Below, piece after piece: positions 8,897 to 18,421 of a stretch of 64,000 bases of DNA. The notes beneath the pieces were generated by a model. The model did no database searches, had not been told where the DNA came from, and worked only from the letters and a program-made list of their open reading frames with translations. This stretch comes from DATFNV01 sp963827935. GTDB lineage: Bacteria > Planctomycetota > Planctomycetia > Gemmatales > Gemmataceae. The stretch is taken from positions 558,001 to 622,000 of the forward strand of contig CAWHCN010000019.1 of NCBI GenBank assembly GCA_963827935.1. Direction: 5' to 3'. Position numbers and translations under genes: made by a program. How positions within the stretch are numbered: the first letter of the stretch is position 1; every line of letters begins with the position of its first letter.

Positions 8897-9637
8897 ATGC
8901 GATTCCTTGCTTGCTCGATTCTGGTGCTGGCCGGTCTCGTCCTGTTCGCCGTGCCCCAACGCGGCCTTCCGGCACCCGCCCAAGGACGACGATGAAAAGC
9001 CGACCGGGCCGATCACGGCGGCCCAACTGCGGGGATCGACCAATAACCTCAAGCAGATCGCCCTGGCCGTCATCAACTACAGCGACACGAACGGCGGCAT
9101 CATGCCCACCAATGTCGTCGCCAACGACAAGCCGCTCCTGAGCTGGCGCGTGCAGATCCTCCCCTATATCGAGCAGGATGGACTCTACAAGGAGTTCAAG
9201 CTCGACGAGGCGTGGGACAGCGACCACAACAAAAAACTGATCGCCAAGATGCCGAAGATCTACGCCCCGGTTCGCGGCGGCAAGAAGGACGCGGGCCTGA
9301 CCTATTACCAGGCCTTCAGCGGCTCGCACGGCTGGCTCAGGCCGGGGGGGGGCGCTTCCCCATGATCTTCACCGACGGGACGAGCAACACCTTCCTCTGT
9401 GCCGAGGGTGCCAAGCCGGTCGTCTGGACCAAGCCGCAGGACCTCGAGTTCGACGGCAAGACGGTCCCAGCCCTGGGCGGACAGTTCGACGGTCAGTTTC
9501 ATGCGGCGTTTGCGGACGGCTCGGTCAAGCGCTTCAAGAAGGGAGTCCCCGCGGCGACCTTGAAGCTGCTGATCGACCCAGCCGACGGGACCCCGCTGCC
9601 GGACGACATCGGGATTGATACCGAAAAGCCGAAGTGA
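8897..9637 (+). CDS. DUF1559-like secreted protein, two compensating frameshifts
   Basis: ATG 8897 opens a signal peptide (MRFLACSILVLAGLVLFAV). The frame then shifts near 8955-8975 into a segment carrying the DUF1559 hallmark NNLKQIALAVINYSDTNGGIMP and SWRVQILPYIEQDGLY. It shifts back at the G8 run near 9345 into FTDGTSNTFLCAEG and FDGQFHAAFADGSVKRF, ending 9637. Start and end are in the same frame. DUF1559 proteins are pseudopilin-like, abundant in planctomycetes and of uncertain role. The G8 tract makes sequencing error likely. No type IV pilin cleavage motif was seen at the start. Confidence 0.7.
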
Positions 9638-9655
9638 CCAAGAGGAGCCGTCGTC

Positions 9656-10273
9656 ATGGCGCTGGTGGAGCTTGACCTGGCCATCGACGGCCCCCCCCCG
9701 CCTCCCGATGTCAGCGCTTTTCTTCGCGAGGCCGAGCGCCGGATCGAACGGTTCCAGCGCGATTGCCGGGTGCCGGCCTTTGTGCCCAGCGACTACACGG
9801 GTGCCTATCGGGTGCTCCGCGCCCTGGCGGACAGCGGAGCCGCCCCGGGGAGCCTGTTCTGCGAGTGGGGCAGCGGGTTCGGGGTGGTGGCCTGCCTCGC
9901 CGCCCTGCTCGACTTCGACGCGCACGGCATCGAAATCGAGGCGGACCTGGTGGAGGCCGCCCGCCGGCTGGCCGACGACTTCGATTTGCCCGTTGACTTG
10001 GTCTGCGGCAGCTTCATCCCGGCGGGGAGCGAGGTGCGCGTCGCCGACGGGACCGGCTACGCTTGGCTGACCACCAGCCCCGGCCGTGCCGAAGAAGAGT
10101 CGGGCCTGGGGCCAGCCGATTTCGATGTGATCTTCGCCTTCCCCTGGCCGGACGAGGAAGAAGTGATCTCCGACCTGTTCGACCGCCACGCGGCCCCGGG
10201 GAGCGTGCTGGTCACCTATCACGAAGTGCAGGCGTTTCGGGTGCGGCGCAAGGGGCGATCGGGGAGACGATAG
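9656..10273 (+). CDS. class I SAM-dependent methyltransferase-like protein
   Basis: 205 residues. The SAM-binding glycine motif reads CEWGSGFGVVACLAAL near residue 65, followed 12 residues on by GIEIEADLVEAAR, the acidic end of the second strand. The catalytic region is FDVIFAFPWPDEEE. It starts 18 bp after the DUF1559-like stop and may be co-transcribed. The substrate is unknown. Confidence 0.65.
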   Translation: MALVELDLAIDGPPPPPDVSAFLREAERRIERFQRDCRVPAFVPSDYTGAYRVLRALADSGAAPGSLFCEWGSGFGVVACLAALLDFDAHGIEIEADLVEAARRLADDFDLPVDLVCGSFIPAGSEVRVADGTGYAWLTTSPGRAEEESGLGPADFDVIFAFPWPDEEEVISDLFDRHAAPGSVLVTYHEVQAFRVRRKGRSGRR

Positions 10274-10280
10274 GTTCGGG

Positions 10281-11080
10281 TTACTTTTCTCTCAGCAACG
10301 GCGAAATGGTTCGCAGCAGCCGGGCGGGCGTCAGCGGTTCCTTCCCCTCCTTCAGCGCCCGGGCCAGGGCCGCGTCTGTTTGTTTCATGGCCGCGGGCTC
10401 GGCATTCCGCAGCAAGGCTTGCAGGGCGTCCTTGAACTCCTCGCCGGCCGCTTCGACCAAGGTCCCCTGCACGGTGACGCCGGCCCGCCGAAAGGTCACC
10501 TGCCGGGGCGTGAACTCCGTCAGGTTCAATTTCAGGTCTCTCACGTCCGGTTCCAGCAACAGGCGAGGCGGGATGCGTCCCGCGTCAAGCCGGGCGACCA
10601 TGTCGCATTCCACCAGCACGGTCAGGGCCACGTCGGCCCGAGCAGTCAGGTCGGTGAGCAAGAAGCCGTTGCGCCAAGCTTGCAAATCCGCCTCGGCTCG
10701 CAGCGCCACATCGGTTTCGACTTGCACGCGATAGGTCATCCCTTCCAGCCGCTTGAAGCTGCGGACGCGCACTTGCAGGTCGCGCTGGGGGTCTTCCACG
10801 CGCACGCGCCAGCCTTGCGCCACGGCCCGTCCGGCACTTCCATGCGCTCGCCGACGGGGACCAGCGTTCGCCTCAGGCGCGGCAAGAGCACCCGGTTCGG
10901 CAGAGGGATGGTATGGCCCCAGCCGGAGCTGTCCTCGATAACGGGGGGCAGCTTGGCGACGATGGCTTGATGGATCAGGCGCCCCAGGTCCGCGGCGGCC
11001 TGTTCCGGGGTGCGGGCGCTGTCCGCCCCAGCGGCCATCGGAACCAAAAGAAGCAGCGTGGCAACGGATAGCACCTTCAT
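10281..11080 (-). CDS. secreted protein of unknown function, one frameshift
   Basis: The start at 11080 gives a signal peptide (MKVLSVATLLLLVPMAAG). After about 85 residues, near 10830, the frame must change to reach the continuation VAQGWRVRVEDPQRDLQV, which runs to the stop at 10281. The C-terminal half alternates strands (VRSFKRLEG, VQVETDVALRAEADL, RADVALTVLVECDM), suggesting a beta-rich lipid- or polymer-binding protein. No family recognised. It is convergent with the methyltransferase gene, with 7 bp between the stops. Confidence 0.6.
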
Positions 11081-11088
11081 TGGCGACC

Positions 11089-11406
11089 TCAATCCCCTTT
11101 ATTACCGTTTAGCGGCGGATCGCAGATCCGCGCTCGCCGCGGAAACGCCAGCCCGGCGGCAAACAGACCCGCCGCCCCGACTGCGAACACGATGAGAACG
11201 ACCATGCGCGGCCAGAACGGCTTGATCGGGTTGCCCACGCCGTCGTGCAGCGGGTTGCCGTGGGAATCCGTCCAGTTCCAGCTCAACCCGATCTCACTGG
11301 TGTAAACGGCCCCGAGCCCATCCTTGCGAACATACGGCGGCAGGATGAACCAACTCAAGACAAAGGCGGCGGCACAGGCGATGGCACCCCAGTACCAGCG
11401 ACTCAT
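11089..11406 (-). CDS. small membrane protein with two transmembrane segments
   Basis: ATG 11406 gives 105 residues: one hydrophobic segment at the N terminus (IACAAAFVLSWFILP), a soluble middle (NWTDSHGNPLHDGVGNPI) and a second hydrophobic segment (MVVLIVFAVGAAGLFAAG). The last 15 or so residues (RARICDPPLNGNKGD) are read through a half copy of the GTTTAGC palindrome, so the original C terminus was likely replaced. It ends 8 bp before the start of the next minus-strand gene. Function unknown. Confidence 0.6.
   Translation of the reverse strand: MSRWYWGAIACAAAFVLSWFILPPYVRKDGLGAVYTSEIGLSWNWTDSHGNPLHDGVGNPIKPFWPRMVVLIVFAVGAAGLFAAGLAFPRRARICDPPLNGNKGD
11107..11142. repeat. half copy of the GTTTAGC palindrome
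   Basis: GTTTAGCGGCGGATCGCAGA matches the left arm of the copy at 7120, but the right arm is missing. It lies inside the 3' end of the small membrane protein gene. Confidence 0.65.
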
Positions 11407-11424
11407 CGCGGACCACCGTATTAT

Positions 11425-11455
11425 GTAAGCCCGACGCGCCAGCAAGGGGGCTAAC
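11425..11455. repeat. partial copy of the GCCCGACGCGCCAGC palindrome
   Basis: GTAAGCCCGACGCGCCAGCA then GGGGGCTAAC matches the full palindrome at 54172, with the middle deleted. It occupies the space between the DUF1501 stop and the membrane protein start. Confidence 0.6.
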
Positions 11456-11457
11456 CT

Positions 11458-12861
11458 TTAACCCCACAGGTTCAGGATAGGTTTATCGTCGCAAATCTGC
11501 CAGAGCCGTTCCAGCATCGTCGTCACCCGGCTGGCCGGATCGATGCCCAGGGCGTGGTAGATGGTGGCGGCCAGCTCCCCCGGCAGAATGCGATGGTCGA
11601 GCGGGTAGGCGCCGATCTTGTCGGAGGCCCCATAGAGCCGGCCGCCGGGAATGCCGGCACCGGCCATCAGGATGGTGAAGACAAAAGGCCAGTGCTCGCG
11701 CCCCGCGGTGACCGGGGTAATCTTGGGACTGCGGCCAAACTCCCCCATCACGATCACCAGCGTGTCCTTCAACAGGCCGCTGGCGTGCATGTCCTCGAAC
11801 AGGGCGGAGATCGCCTGGTCCGCGGGCGGCAACAGCTTGTTCTTGAGGGCGTTGAAGTTGTCGTTGTGCGTGTCCCAACCCTGTTCGAGGATGCGAATCC
11901 AGTTGACGTGGACCAGGCGCACGCCGGCCTCGACCAGGCGCCGACCGAGCAGCACCGACTGGCCGAACAGGTTCCGGCCATAGCGCTCGCGTACCTTCGT
12001 TGGCTCGCTGGCCAGGTCGAAGGCCTTCTGGGTCACGCCGGAGGCCAGGACGCCGAAGGCCTTTTCGTAGAACTGATCCACCGAGCGTGCCGCCGCGGTC
12101 TGGCCGAGTCCCACGGCCGGGCGGTTGGCGGCCGCCAGCAGGGCCCGGCGCTCGCGCAGCCGCTCGGCACTCACCGTCGGCACCAGTCCCAGGTCCCACG
12201 GCTGGTACTCCGGATCGTTCGGATTGCCGCGCGGCACCATCGGGTCGTAGCGCGGACCCAGGAAGCCGCCGTGCTGCCCCGCCCGGATCGGCCCGTTGAC
12301 GGCGATGTAGTCCGGCACCGTCACGAACGGCGGAGCGGCCCTGTCGCGTTTCCCCTCGACAGCGGTCAAGGCCGATCCAATATGGGGATGATCCTCACGC
12401 GAAATGTACTCGCTCAGCCCGGAGCCGATACCCTTGTGGTACGGATGCCCGGTAACCATCCAGTAGACGCCGCTGGGATGGTTCGTGTCCTGGTGGCAGA
12501 GCGAACGGACGACCGTACACTTGTCCATCTGCTTGGCGAGCTGGGGCAGGTGTTCGCAGACGCGGATGCCGGGCACGTTGCTGTCGATGGCCTTGAACTC
12601 GCCGCGGATTTCGGCGGGCGCATCGAGCTTCATGTCGAAGGTATCGTGGTGCGAGGCGCCGCCGTTGAGGAAGACGATCAGGCACGACTTCGCCTTGCCG
12701 AACAGCTTGTCCCGTGGCTGTTTCTGGCGGGCGGCCCGCGCCTGGCCGCGCAGCAACTCGGGCAGCGTCAGGCCGAACAGCCCCAGGCTGCCGGCCCGCA
12801 GCAGATCACGCCGGCTGACACCCTGGCAGGTGCGCAAGGACGGACCCTCGATGGCGAACAT
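11458..12861 (-). CDS. DUF1501 family protein (Tat-exported, sulfatase-like fold)
   Basis: 467 residues, typical full length for DUF1501. The N terminus has a twin-arginine signal (SRRDLLRAGSLGLFGLTLPELL). The body carries the family marks LIVFLNGGASHHDTFDMK, VRSLCHQDTNHPSGVYWMVTG, WDTHNDNF, and MGEFGRSPKITPVTAGREHWPF near residue 375. These proteins are very abundant in planctomycetes, usually next to PSCyt proteins, and resemble alkaline-phosphatase-fold enzymes. The substrate is not known. No PSCyt gene is adjacent to this copy. Confidence 0.88.
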   Translation of the reverse strand: MFAIEGPSLRTCQGVSRRDLLRAGSLGLFGLTLPELLRGQARAARQKQPRDKLFGKAKSCLIVFLNGGASHHDTFDMKLDAPAEIRGEFKAIDSNVPGIRVCEHLPQLAKQMDKCTVVRSLCHQDTNHPSGVYWMVTGHPYHKGIGSGLSEYISREDHPHIGSALTAVEGKRDRAAPPFVTVPDYIAVNGPIRAGQHGGFLGPRYDPMVPRGNPNDPEYQPWDLGLVPTVSAERLRERRALLAAANRPAVGLGQTAAARSVDQFYEKAFGVLASGVTQKAFDLASEPTKVRERYGRNLFGQSVLLGRRLVEAGVRLVHVNWIRILEQGWDTHNDNFNALKNKLLPPADQAISALFEDMHASGLLKDTLVIVMGEFGRSPKITPVTAGREHWPFVFTILMAGAGIPGGRLYGASDKIGAYPLDHRILPGELAATIYHALGIDPASRVTTMLERLWQICDDKPILNLWG

Positions 12862-13021
12862 GACTTCCCCCCCCGGCGGATCGCAGCAGACACCATTCCA
12901 CTATAACCGGGTAGCGCCTGGAGAGCGACGGCACAAGCCGGCTCTTGGAACCCAGGCGGCCGCAGGCTAGAATCGGCAGGAGCCTGACCCCAACGAGGCA
13001 CCGGCAGCCGGGAGAGGTCCC

Positions 13022-13576
13022 ATGGCGTTCGACGACGAGGCGGATTACACGGTCGTCTTCATCTTCCCGGGCTATGGCCCCGAGCGTGAGAATGCCGAGG
13101 CCATCGTCGAAAGCGCCCTGGACTGGCTCAACAACAACAAGGAGGAGCCGGGCTTCCGCTTTGCCCACTCCGTCAGCGCTCATCTCCAGATCGTGTCCGA
13201 TGTCGAGGAGGCCCGGACGCTGATGGAGACCGATGACAGCGTCGCCATGCTGCTGATGCACGACATCCCCGACTTTGAGCGGAACGAACTCTTGCTGGCG
13301 TGTTACGAGCGGGACATCGGCGCCTGCTATACCGAGCATGTGAAACGGCTGCGCCGGCGGCGCGGGCCAATGGAGGTGGTCTTCAGCAAGGAACCCTCGG
13401 ACGAGCCTCCCGCCCACAAGCTCGTGGCCGATACGCTCATCGCGCCGGTGGACGATGACGAGGAAACCGGGGAACGCATCGGCGAGGTGATTGCCGTGAT
13501 CGCCCTGAGCGTGATGACCCACCACGCCCGGAAGGAATTCCCGAGGGACCGCTTTTCGGACCTGGACCCGGAGTGA
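13022..13576 (+). CDS. conserved-looking acidic protein of unknown function
   Basis: 184 residues starting at ATG 13022 after a GAGAGG ribosome site. Contains VVFIFPGYGPERENAEAIVESALDWL and ETDDSVAMLLMHDIPDFERNELLLACYERDIGACYTEHV, which read as a soluble alpha/beta protein. There is no signal peptide or membrane segment. It stands alone, divergent from the DUF1501 gene (160-bp spacer), and ends 12 bp from the convergent VOC gene. Not recognised. Confidence 0.6.
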   Translation: MAFDDEADYTVVFIFPGYGPERENAEAIVESALDWLNNNKEEPGFRFAHSVSAHLQIVSDVEEARTLMETDDSVAMLLMHDIPDFERNELLLACYERDIGACYTEHVKRLRRRRGPMEVVFSKEPSDEPPAHKLVADTLIAPVDDDEETGERIGEVIAVIALSVMTHHARKEFPRDRFSDLDPE

Positions 13577-13588
13577 CCTTCCGCCTCC

Positions 13589-13972
13589 CTACTTCGCGGC
13601 GGGGTCGGCCTGCATCATGCCGAAGAGGTTTCCCTCCGTGTCCTTGCAGTAGGCCAGCCAGCCGACGCCGGGGATTGGCATCTTCGGCAGGGCGATCGTC
13701 CCGCCCGCCGCGGTCGCCTTTTTCACGTAGTCATCAACCGATGGAACATCGACGGTGCAGACGTAGCCAACGATGCCGTTGCCGGTCTGACCGGGGTGGC
13801 GGCGGACCAGGCCGCCGTCGATGCCCGGCTGCTCCTTCGGCCCCGTGCGGATCAACCAGTAATCCATCGGGCCGTCCCACTTCTGGAAGTGCCAGCCGAA
13901 GGCGCTTTCATAGAACTTCACGGCTCGCTCAGGGTTTTCGGCATGGATCTCAAAATGGATGACGCGGGGCAT
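13589..13972 (-). CDS. VOC (glyoxalase/bleomycin-resistance fold) family protein
   Basis: Starts at ATG 13972 preceded by GAGAGGG. 127 residues with two beta-alpha-beta-beta-beta modules: FEIHAENPERAVKFYESAFGWHF at the N terminus and YCKDTEGNLFGMMQ at the C terminus, where the metal-ligand Glu/His positions of the family lie. PMDYWLIRTG and IVGYVCTVDVPSVDDYVKKATAAGGTI are typical. It is the full length for a single-chain VOC protein. The ligand cannot be told. Confidence 0.85.
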   Translation of the reverse strand: MPRVIHFEIHAENPERAVKFYESAFGWHFQKWDGPMDYWLIRTGPKEQPGIDGGLVRRHPGQTGNGIVGYVCTVDVPSVDDYVKKATAAGGTIALPKMPIPGVGWLAYCKDTEGNLFGMMQADPAAK

Positions 13973-13999
13973 GGTGGACCCTCTCGAGAGATGGAACCC

Positions 14000-14037
14000 G
14001 TTTAGCGGACGCGCCGCCCGTTGGGCGGCGGCTAAAC
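14000..14037. repeat. GTTTAGC-type palindrome, copy 3
   Basis: GTTTAGCGGACGCGCCGCCC with a GGGCGGCGGCTAAAC right arm, 28 bp upstream of the VOC start. Unlike the other copies it lies at a 5' end, in the leader of the VOC transcript. Confidence 0.75.
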
Positions 14038-14068
14038 TAGGCGCGCCACGATTGGATGTCCAGAGAAA

Positions 14069-14110
14069 CAAAAAAACCCGGCAGAGGGGAATCACGCCCC
14101 GGCCGGGTTC
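14069..14110 (-). terminator. intrinsic terminator pointing along the minus strand
   Basis: On the minus strand, AACCCGGCC ... GCCGGGTT is followed by a T7 tract. An outer CAGAGAA/TTCTCTG pairing frames it. No minus-strand gene ends here and the VOC gene begins 100 bp downstream, so it is either an attenuator in the VOC leader or the end of an unannotated small RNA. Confidence 0.6.
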
Positions 14111-14253
14111 TCTGAGGTTTCCTGCACAACTGTGGGACACGGATGAGCGGTTGTCAAATCCCGACCGCAATTCGCCCCTTGAGAAACCAGCCGCCATTCG
14201 TAATGATCGGTGGGCGGCACAGCGTGTGCCTCGGCAGCTTCGGGAGGATCGCG

Positions 14254-16379
14254 ATGACCGGGATGCGTTGCCTCGCCACCGTGGGAATCCTCGGGCTGCT
14301 GGCGAGCGTCGCCGGCGCGGAAGAGCGGGTCCACTGGGCCTTCCGTCCGCCGGTCCGTCCCGCGGTCCCAGCGGTCCGCCACCCGCAGAGCGCACGAACC
14401 GCGATCGATCGCTTCATCCTGTCGGCCCTGGAGGCGCGAGGCCTGGCTTTGTCCGCCGAGGCGGATCGGGCCACGCTGATTCGCCGCGTCAGTTTCGACC
14501 TGACCGGCTTGCCGCCCGCCCCGGCCGAGATCGACACATTCGTTGCCGATCCGTCGCCCGATGCGTATGAGCGCATGGTCGAGCGCACCCTGGCCTCGCC
14601 GCATTATGGCGAGCGCTGGGGCAAGCACTGGCTCGACGCCGCCGGCTATGCCGATTCCAACGGCTACTTCAACGCCGACACCGATCGCCCGCTGGCCTAC
14701 AAGTACCGCGATTACGTCATTCGCGCACTTAATGCCGACAAGCCGTACGCCCGGTTCGTTCAGGAACAACTGGCAGGGGACGAGTTGGCTGGCTACGAAC
14801 CCGGCGGCGATGTCACGCCGGCGATGGCCGAATTGCTGACGGCCACGCATTTCCTGCGCAATGCGCCCGACGGCACCGGCGAAAGTGACGGCAACCCCGA
14901 CGAGGTCCGCACCGACCGCCTGACCGTGCTCGAAGGGACCGTGCAGCAGACGATGAATTGCCTGCTCGGCCTGACCATCCAGTGGCGCGCTGCCATGCCC
15001 ACAAGTTCGAGCCGATTTCGCACTCCGAGTATTATAGCCTGCAAGCGATCTTCTTTCCCGTCTATAACCCCGATCGCTGGACGAAGCCGAATGAGCGCGT
15101 GGTGACGGTCGCCTCGCCGGCGCAACGAGCCGAGCATCAGCGCCGTCTGGAACAGGTGGACCGCGACGTGAAGGCGCTGCGCGACGGCCTGGCCGCCGCT
15201 GCCCAGAAGCTCAAAACGCAGCCAGACCTGGCCAAGCTGAATGACGACGAGCTGGCCAAGCGCGTCCCCGCCTTCGCGGCCGAGCGCGATGAGGTGCGCC
15301 TGAAAATCGCCGAGCGTGAAAAGGACAGTCCGCCACTTCTCGAACCCCTGGCGGCCTTTGTCGAAACCGACGCCAATCCGCCGCCGCACCATGTGATGAA
15401 GCGCGGCCAGCACAATGCGCCGGGCGCGGAGGTCGGGCCCGGCGTGCCGGCGGCATTCTGCACCACGAACAATGGGTATCACGTCGATCCCAGGCCCGCG
15501 GGGCGCATCAGCACGGGCCGGCGCACGGCCCTGGCACGCTGGATCACATCGCCAGAAAACCCGCTGTTCGCCCGCGTCATGGTCAACCGCGTTTGGCAGC
15601 ATCACTTCGGCGTCGGCCTGGTCCGCACGCCGGACAACCTCGGCCAGTCGGGGGCGGCACCAAGCCATCCCGAGTTGCTCGACTACCTCGCCACCGAATT
15701 CGTCCGAAACAACTGGAGCCTGAAGGCCCTCCATCGCCTGATTTTGAATTCGGCCGTCTACCGGCAAGCCGGCACGATCGGCGCAGTAGCGCTCCAGGCC
15801 GATCCAGAAAATCGCTTACTCGGACATTACCCGATGCGGCGCCTGGATGCCGAGTCGCTGCGCGATGCCCTGCTTGCCGTCTCCGGCGAGTTGGACCCGC
15901 GCCTGGGCGGCCACTACATCCCAAGCAGCCGCACGGCCGATGGCAGCGTCGAGGTGGCGGGGACGCAGCCCGGCGCCCGGCGGCGCTCGGTCTACTTGCA
16001 GCAACGCCGGACGCAGGTCGTCACCCTTCTGCACCTGTTCGATGCCCCAGCGATTGTCGGCAGTTGCGGCACGCGGACCACCTCGACGGTCCCTTTGCAA
16101 GCGCTGGCGCTCTTGAACTCGGACTTCGCCCGGCTCCGGGCCCGGGCCTTCGCCCAGCGCCTGCAGCGCGAGGCCGGAGCGGACACGGAGAGCCGTTTGA
16201 AGGCGGCCTTCCGGCTGGCCTGCGGGCGACCGCCGGCAACCGAAGAGGTCGCGGCGGCCCGGCGTTTCCTGGCGGCTCAGGCAACCGTCTACGCCGGCCA
16301 GAAGGATGCGACCCAGCAAGCCTGGACCGACCTGTGCCAGATGGTGCTGGCGAGTAATGCCTTCCTGTATGTGGAGTAG
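14254..16379 (+). CDS. DUF1549/DUF1553 (PSCyt2/PSD1) protein, one frameshift at the haem motif
   Basis: ATG 14254 follows GGGAGG by seven bases and opens a signal peptide (MTGMRCLATVGILGLLASVAG). DUF1549 covers the first half (AIDRFILSALEARGL, RRVSFDLTGLPPAP, YGERWGKHWLDAAGYADSNG). DUF1553 covers the second (RTALARWITSPENPLFARVMVNRVWQHHFG, NSAVYRQ, LQALALLNSDF). The frame breaks near 14985. Adding one C to CAGTGGCGCGCTGCCAT gives QCARCH, the expected CxxCH haem site. It is exported, and its partner is the DUF1501 gene downstream, separated here by a toxin-antitoxin pair. A sequence error is the simplest reading. Confidence 0.8.
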
Positions 16380-16448
16380 GGGCGAGCGAGGGCGATTCGA
16401 TGCGCCCTCGCCGGATCGCGATAGAATGGTGAGAGAGGAGGTATTTCT

Positions 16449-16667
16449 ATGACTGTCCTGCTGCGGCAAGCCTTTGACGAGGCCGGCAAGCTTCCTGAGG
16501 CCGAGCAAAACCTACTGGCTACCTGGCTCCTTGCTGAACTGGCTGCGGACGACGAATTCGACCGAGCGATTTTGCGCACCTCGGGCAAGCTAGTGGAGAT
16601 AGCTCGAGCGGCGCTGGACGAGCACCATGCTGGAGAGACGGAGGAACTCGACCCGGAGAGTTTATGA
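16449..16667 (+). CDS. small antitoxin-like protein
   Basis: 72 residues: LLRQAFDEAGKLPEAEQNLLATWLLAEL, then DEFDRAILRTSGKLVEIARAALDEHHAGETEELDP. The amphipathic helix plus acidic tail resembles antitoxins of ParE/RelE-type pairs. AGAGAGGAGG precedes the start. Its TGA overlaps the toxin ATG by four bases. The pair sits between the PSCyt and DUF1501 genes, which are normally adjacent. Confidence 0.65.
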   Translation: MTVLLRQAFDEAGKLPEAEQNLLATWLLAELAADDEFDRAILRTSGKLVEIARAALDEHHAGETEELDPESL

Positions 16668-16933
16668 ACTCACGGATCACCAAGCAGTTCCGGGCGCTTT
16701 TCGGCGCGATGCCGGCCCATGCTCGGCGGCAGGCGCGCGAGGCCTACCGGCTCTTTCGCCAAAACCGCTCGCATCCCGGACTCCGATTCAGGAAGGTTCA
16801 CGACGACCCCCCGATCTATTCGGCCCGCGTCGGCATCGGCTATCGAGCGGTTGGGGCGCTTGAAGGCAACACTCTGGTCTGGTTCTGGATTGGATCGCAT
16901 GGCGAGTACGATAAACTTTTGGCGCGGTTATGA
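16664..16933 (+). CDS. RelE/ParE-superfamily toxin-like protein
   Basis: 89 residues with a basic N terminus (ITKQFRALFGAMPAHARRQAREAYRLF), HPGLRFRKVHDDPPIYSARVGIGYRAVG and a C-terminal WFWIGSHGEYDKLL, which matches the RelE/ParE-like fold (strands after two helices, a terminal W-I-G-x-H-x-x-Y-D strand). Such proteins are mRNA interferases or gyrase inhibitors. The target here is unknown. Coupled to the upstream antitoxin by a 4-bp overlap. Confidence 0.72.
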   Translation: MNSRITKQFRALFGAMPAHARRQAREAYRLFRQNRSHPGLRFRKVHDDPPIYSARVGIGYRAVGALEGNTLVWFWIGSHGEYDKLLARL

Positions 16934-17020
16934 GCGCCCATTGCTATCGGGCGGCTGAACTCGAGACGCAGGGAGTCTCCCGGCCTTACCCCCCGCCCGC
17001 CGGTCGAAAGGGATTGATTG

Positions 17021-18421
17021 ATGAACCTCGATCTCGGCCTCACCCGCCGTGCTTTCCTGACCCGCAACGCCAGCGGCCTGGGCGCCCTGGCGTTGACGCA
17101 CCTGCTTGCTGCCGAGACCCGGGCCGCCGATCCGCTGGCATCGCGGTCGCCGCACCACAAGCCGCGGGCCCGCTCCGTGATTTGCCTGTTCCAACACGGC
17201 GGCCCGAGTCAGATGGACTTGTTTGACCCGAAAGCAGAACTGACCCGGCAGCACGGCAAGCCCTACTCCGGCAGCCTGGAGGCCCACTTCCACACCCAGG
17301 TCGGCAAGGTGCTCGGCTCGCCTTACAAGTTCCAGAAATGCGGGCACTCCGGGATCGAGCTTTCGGAATTGCTGCCACACACCGGACGCATCATCGACGA
17401 CGCGACGCTGGTCCGATCAATGGTCAGCGAATCGGTCGATCACGAGGCCGCGCTGCGCTTCATTCACAGCGGCAAGACGTTCCCCGGCCGGCCTGGCTGG
17501 GGCTCGTGGGTCCTCTACGGCCTGGGGTCGATGCGGCAGGACCTGCCGGCCTACGTCGTGCTATCCGATCCGGGCGGGCTGCCGGTGGACGGCACGGGCA
17601 ACTGGTCGTCCGGCTTTCTGCCGGCGGTCTATCAGGGGACACCCTTCCGCTCCGGCGGGGCGCCGGTGGCCAACCTGGTCCCACCCGGCGACTTGCCGGC
17701 GGCCGGCCGGCGCAATCAACTCGAGTTCCTGGCCGAGCTGAACGCCGACCACCTGCGACGCCACCCCGGCGACACCGAACTGGAGGCCCGCATCCGCCAT
17801 TACGAACTGGCCGCCCGCATGCAGACCTCGGTTCCCGACGCCGTGGACCTGTCGAAGGAAACGGAGGAGACGAAACGCCTGTACGGCCTGGACCAGCCGA
17901 AGACCGCGGAGTATGGCCGGCGCTGCCTTTTGGCCCGCCGGCTGGTCGAGCGGGGGGTTCGCTTTGTGCAGATCTTCCTCAGCGGCCAGCCGTGGGACAC
18001 GCACGACAAGAACGCTGCCCGCCTGAAGGACCTGTGCGGCATGACCGATCGGCCCAGTGCCGCCCTGGTGACCGACCTGAAACGGCGCGGCCTGCTCGAT
18101 TCGACCCTTGTGCTGTGGACCGGCGAGTTCGGCCGGCTGCCGGTCTCCCAGGGGGCCGACGGCCGCGACCACAACCGCCATGCCTTCTCCCTGTGGATTG
18201 CGGGCGGCGGGTTCAAGCCGGGTTACGTCCACGGTGCCACCGACGATTTCGGCTACCGCGCCGTCAAGGACGTGGTCCGCGTCCCCGACCTGCACGCCAC
18301 CCTGCTCCACGCGCTGGGTCTGGATCACACCCGCCTCACGGTGCCTCACGAGGGGCGCGAGGATAGCCTGACCGATGTGCCAGTGACGCACGCCGCGGTG
18401 GTGGAGGAGCTGTTGGCCTGA
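17021..18421 (+). CDS. DUF1501 family protein (second copy)
   Basis: ATG 17021 is preferred over the TTG one codon upstream. 466 residues with a Tat-like start (TRRAFLTRNASGLGALALTHLL) followed by the DUF1501 body: VICLFQHGGPSQMDLFDPK, VRSMVSESVDHEAALRFIHSG, FLSGQPWDTHDKN, WTGEFGRLPVSQGADGRDHNRHAF. It would act outside the cytoplasm with the PSCyt protein at 14254. The last 86 bp overlap the 3' end of the convergent eutC frame. Confidence 0.88.
   Translation: MNLDLGLTRRAFLTRNASGLGALALTHLLAAETRAADPLASRSPHHKPRARSVICLFQHGGPSQMDLFDPKAELTRQHGKPYSGSLEAHFHTQVGKVLGSPYKFQKCGHSGIELSELLPHTGRIIDDATLVRSMVSESVDHEAALRFIHSGKTFPGRPGWGSWVLYGLGSMRQDLPAYVVLSDPGGLPVDGTGNWSSGFLPAVYQGTPFRSGGAPVANLVPPGDLPAAGRRNQLEFLAELNADHLRRHPGDTELEARIRHYELAARMQTSVPDAVDLSKETEETKRLYGLDQPKTAEYGRRCLLARRLVERGVRFVQIFLSGQPWDTHDKNAARLKDLCGMTDRPSAALVTDLKRRGLLDSTLVLWTGEFGRLPVSQGADGRDHNRHAFSLWIAGGGFKPGYVHGATDDFGYRAVKDVVRVPDLHATLLHALGLDHTRLTVPHEGREDSLTDVPVTHAAVVEELLA

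Noticed and set aside
11554..12906. 450-codon plus-strand open frame
   Set aside because: Exact antisense of the DUF1501 gene with no ribosome site or recognisable domain.
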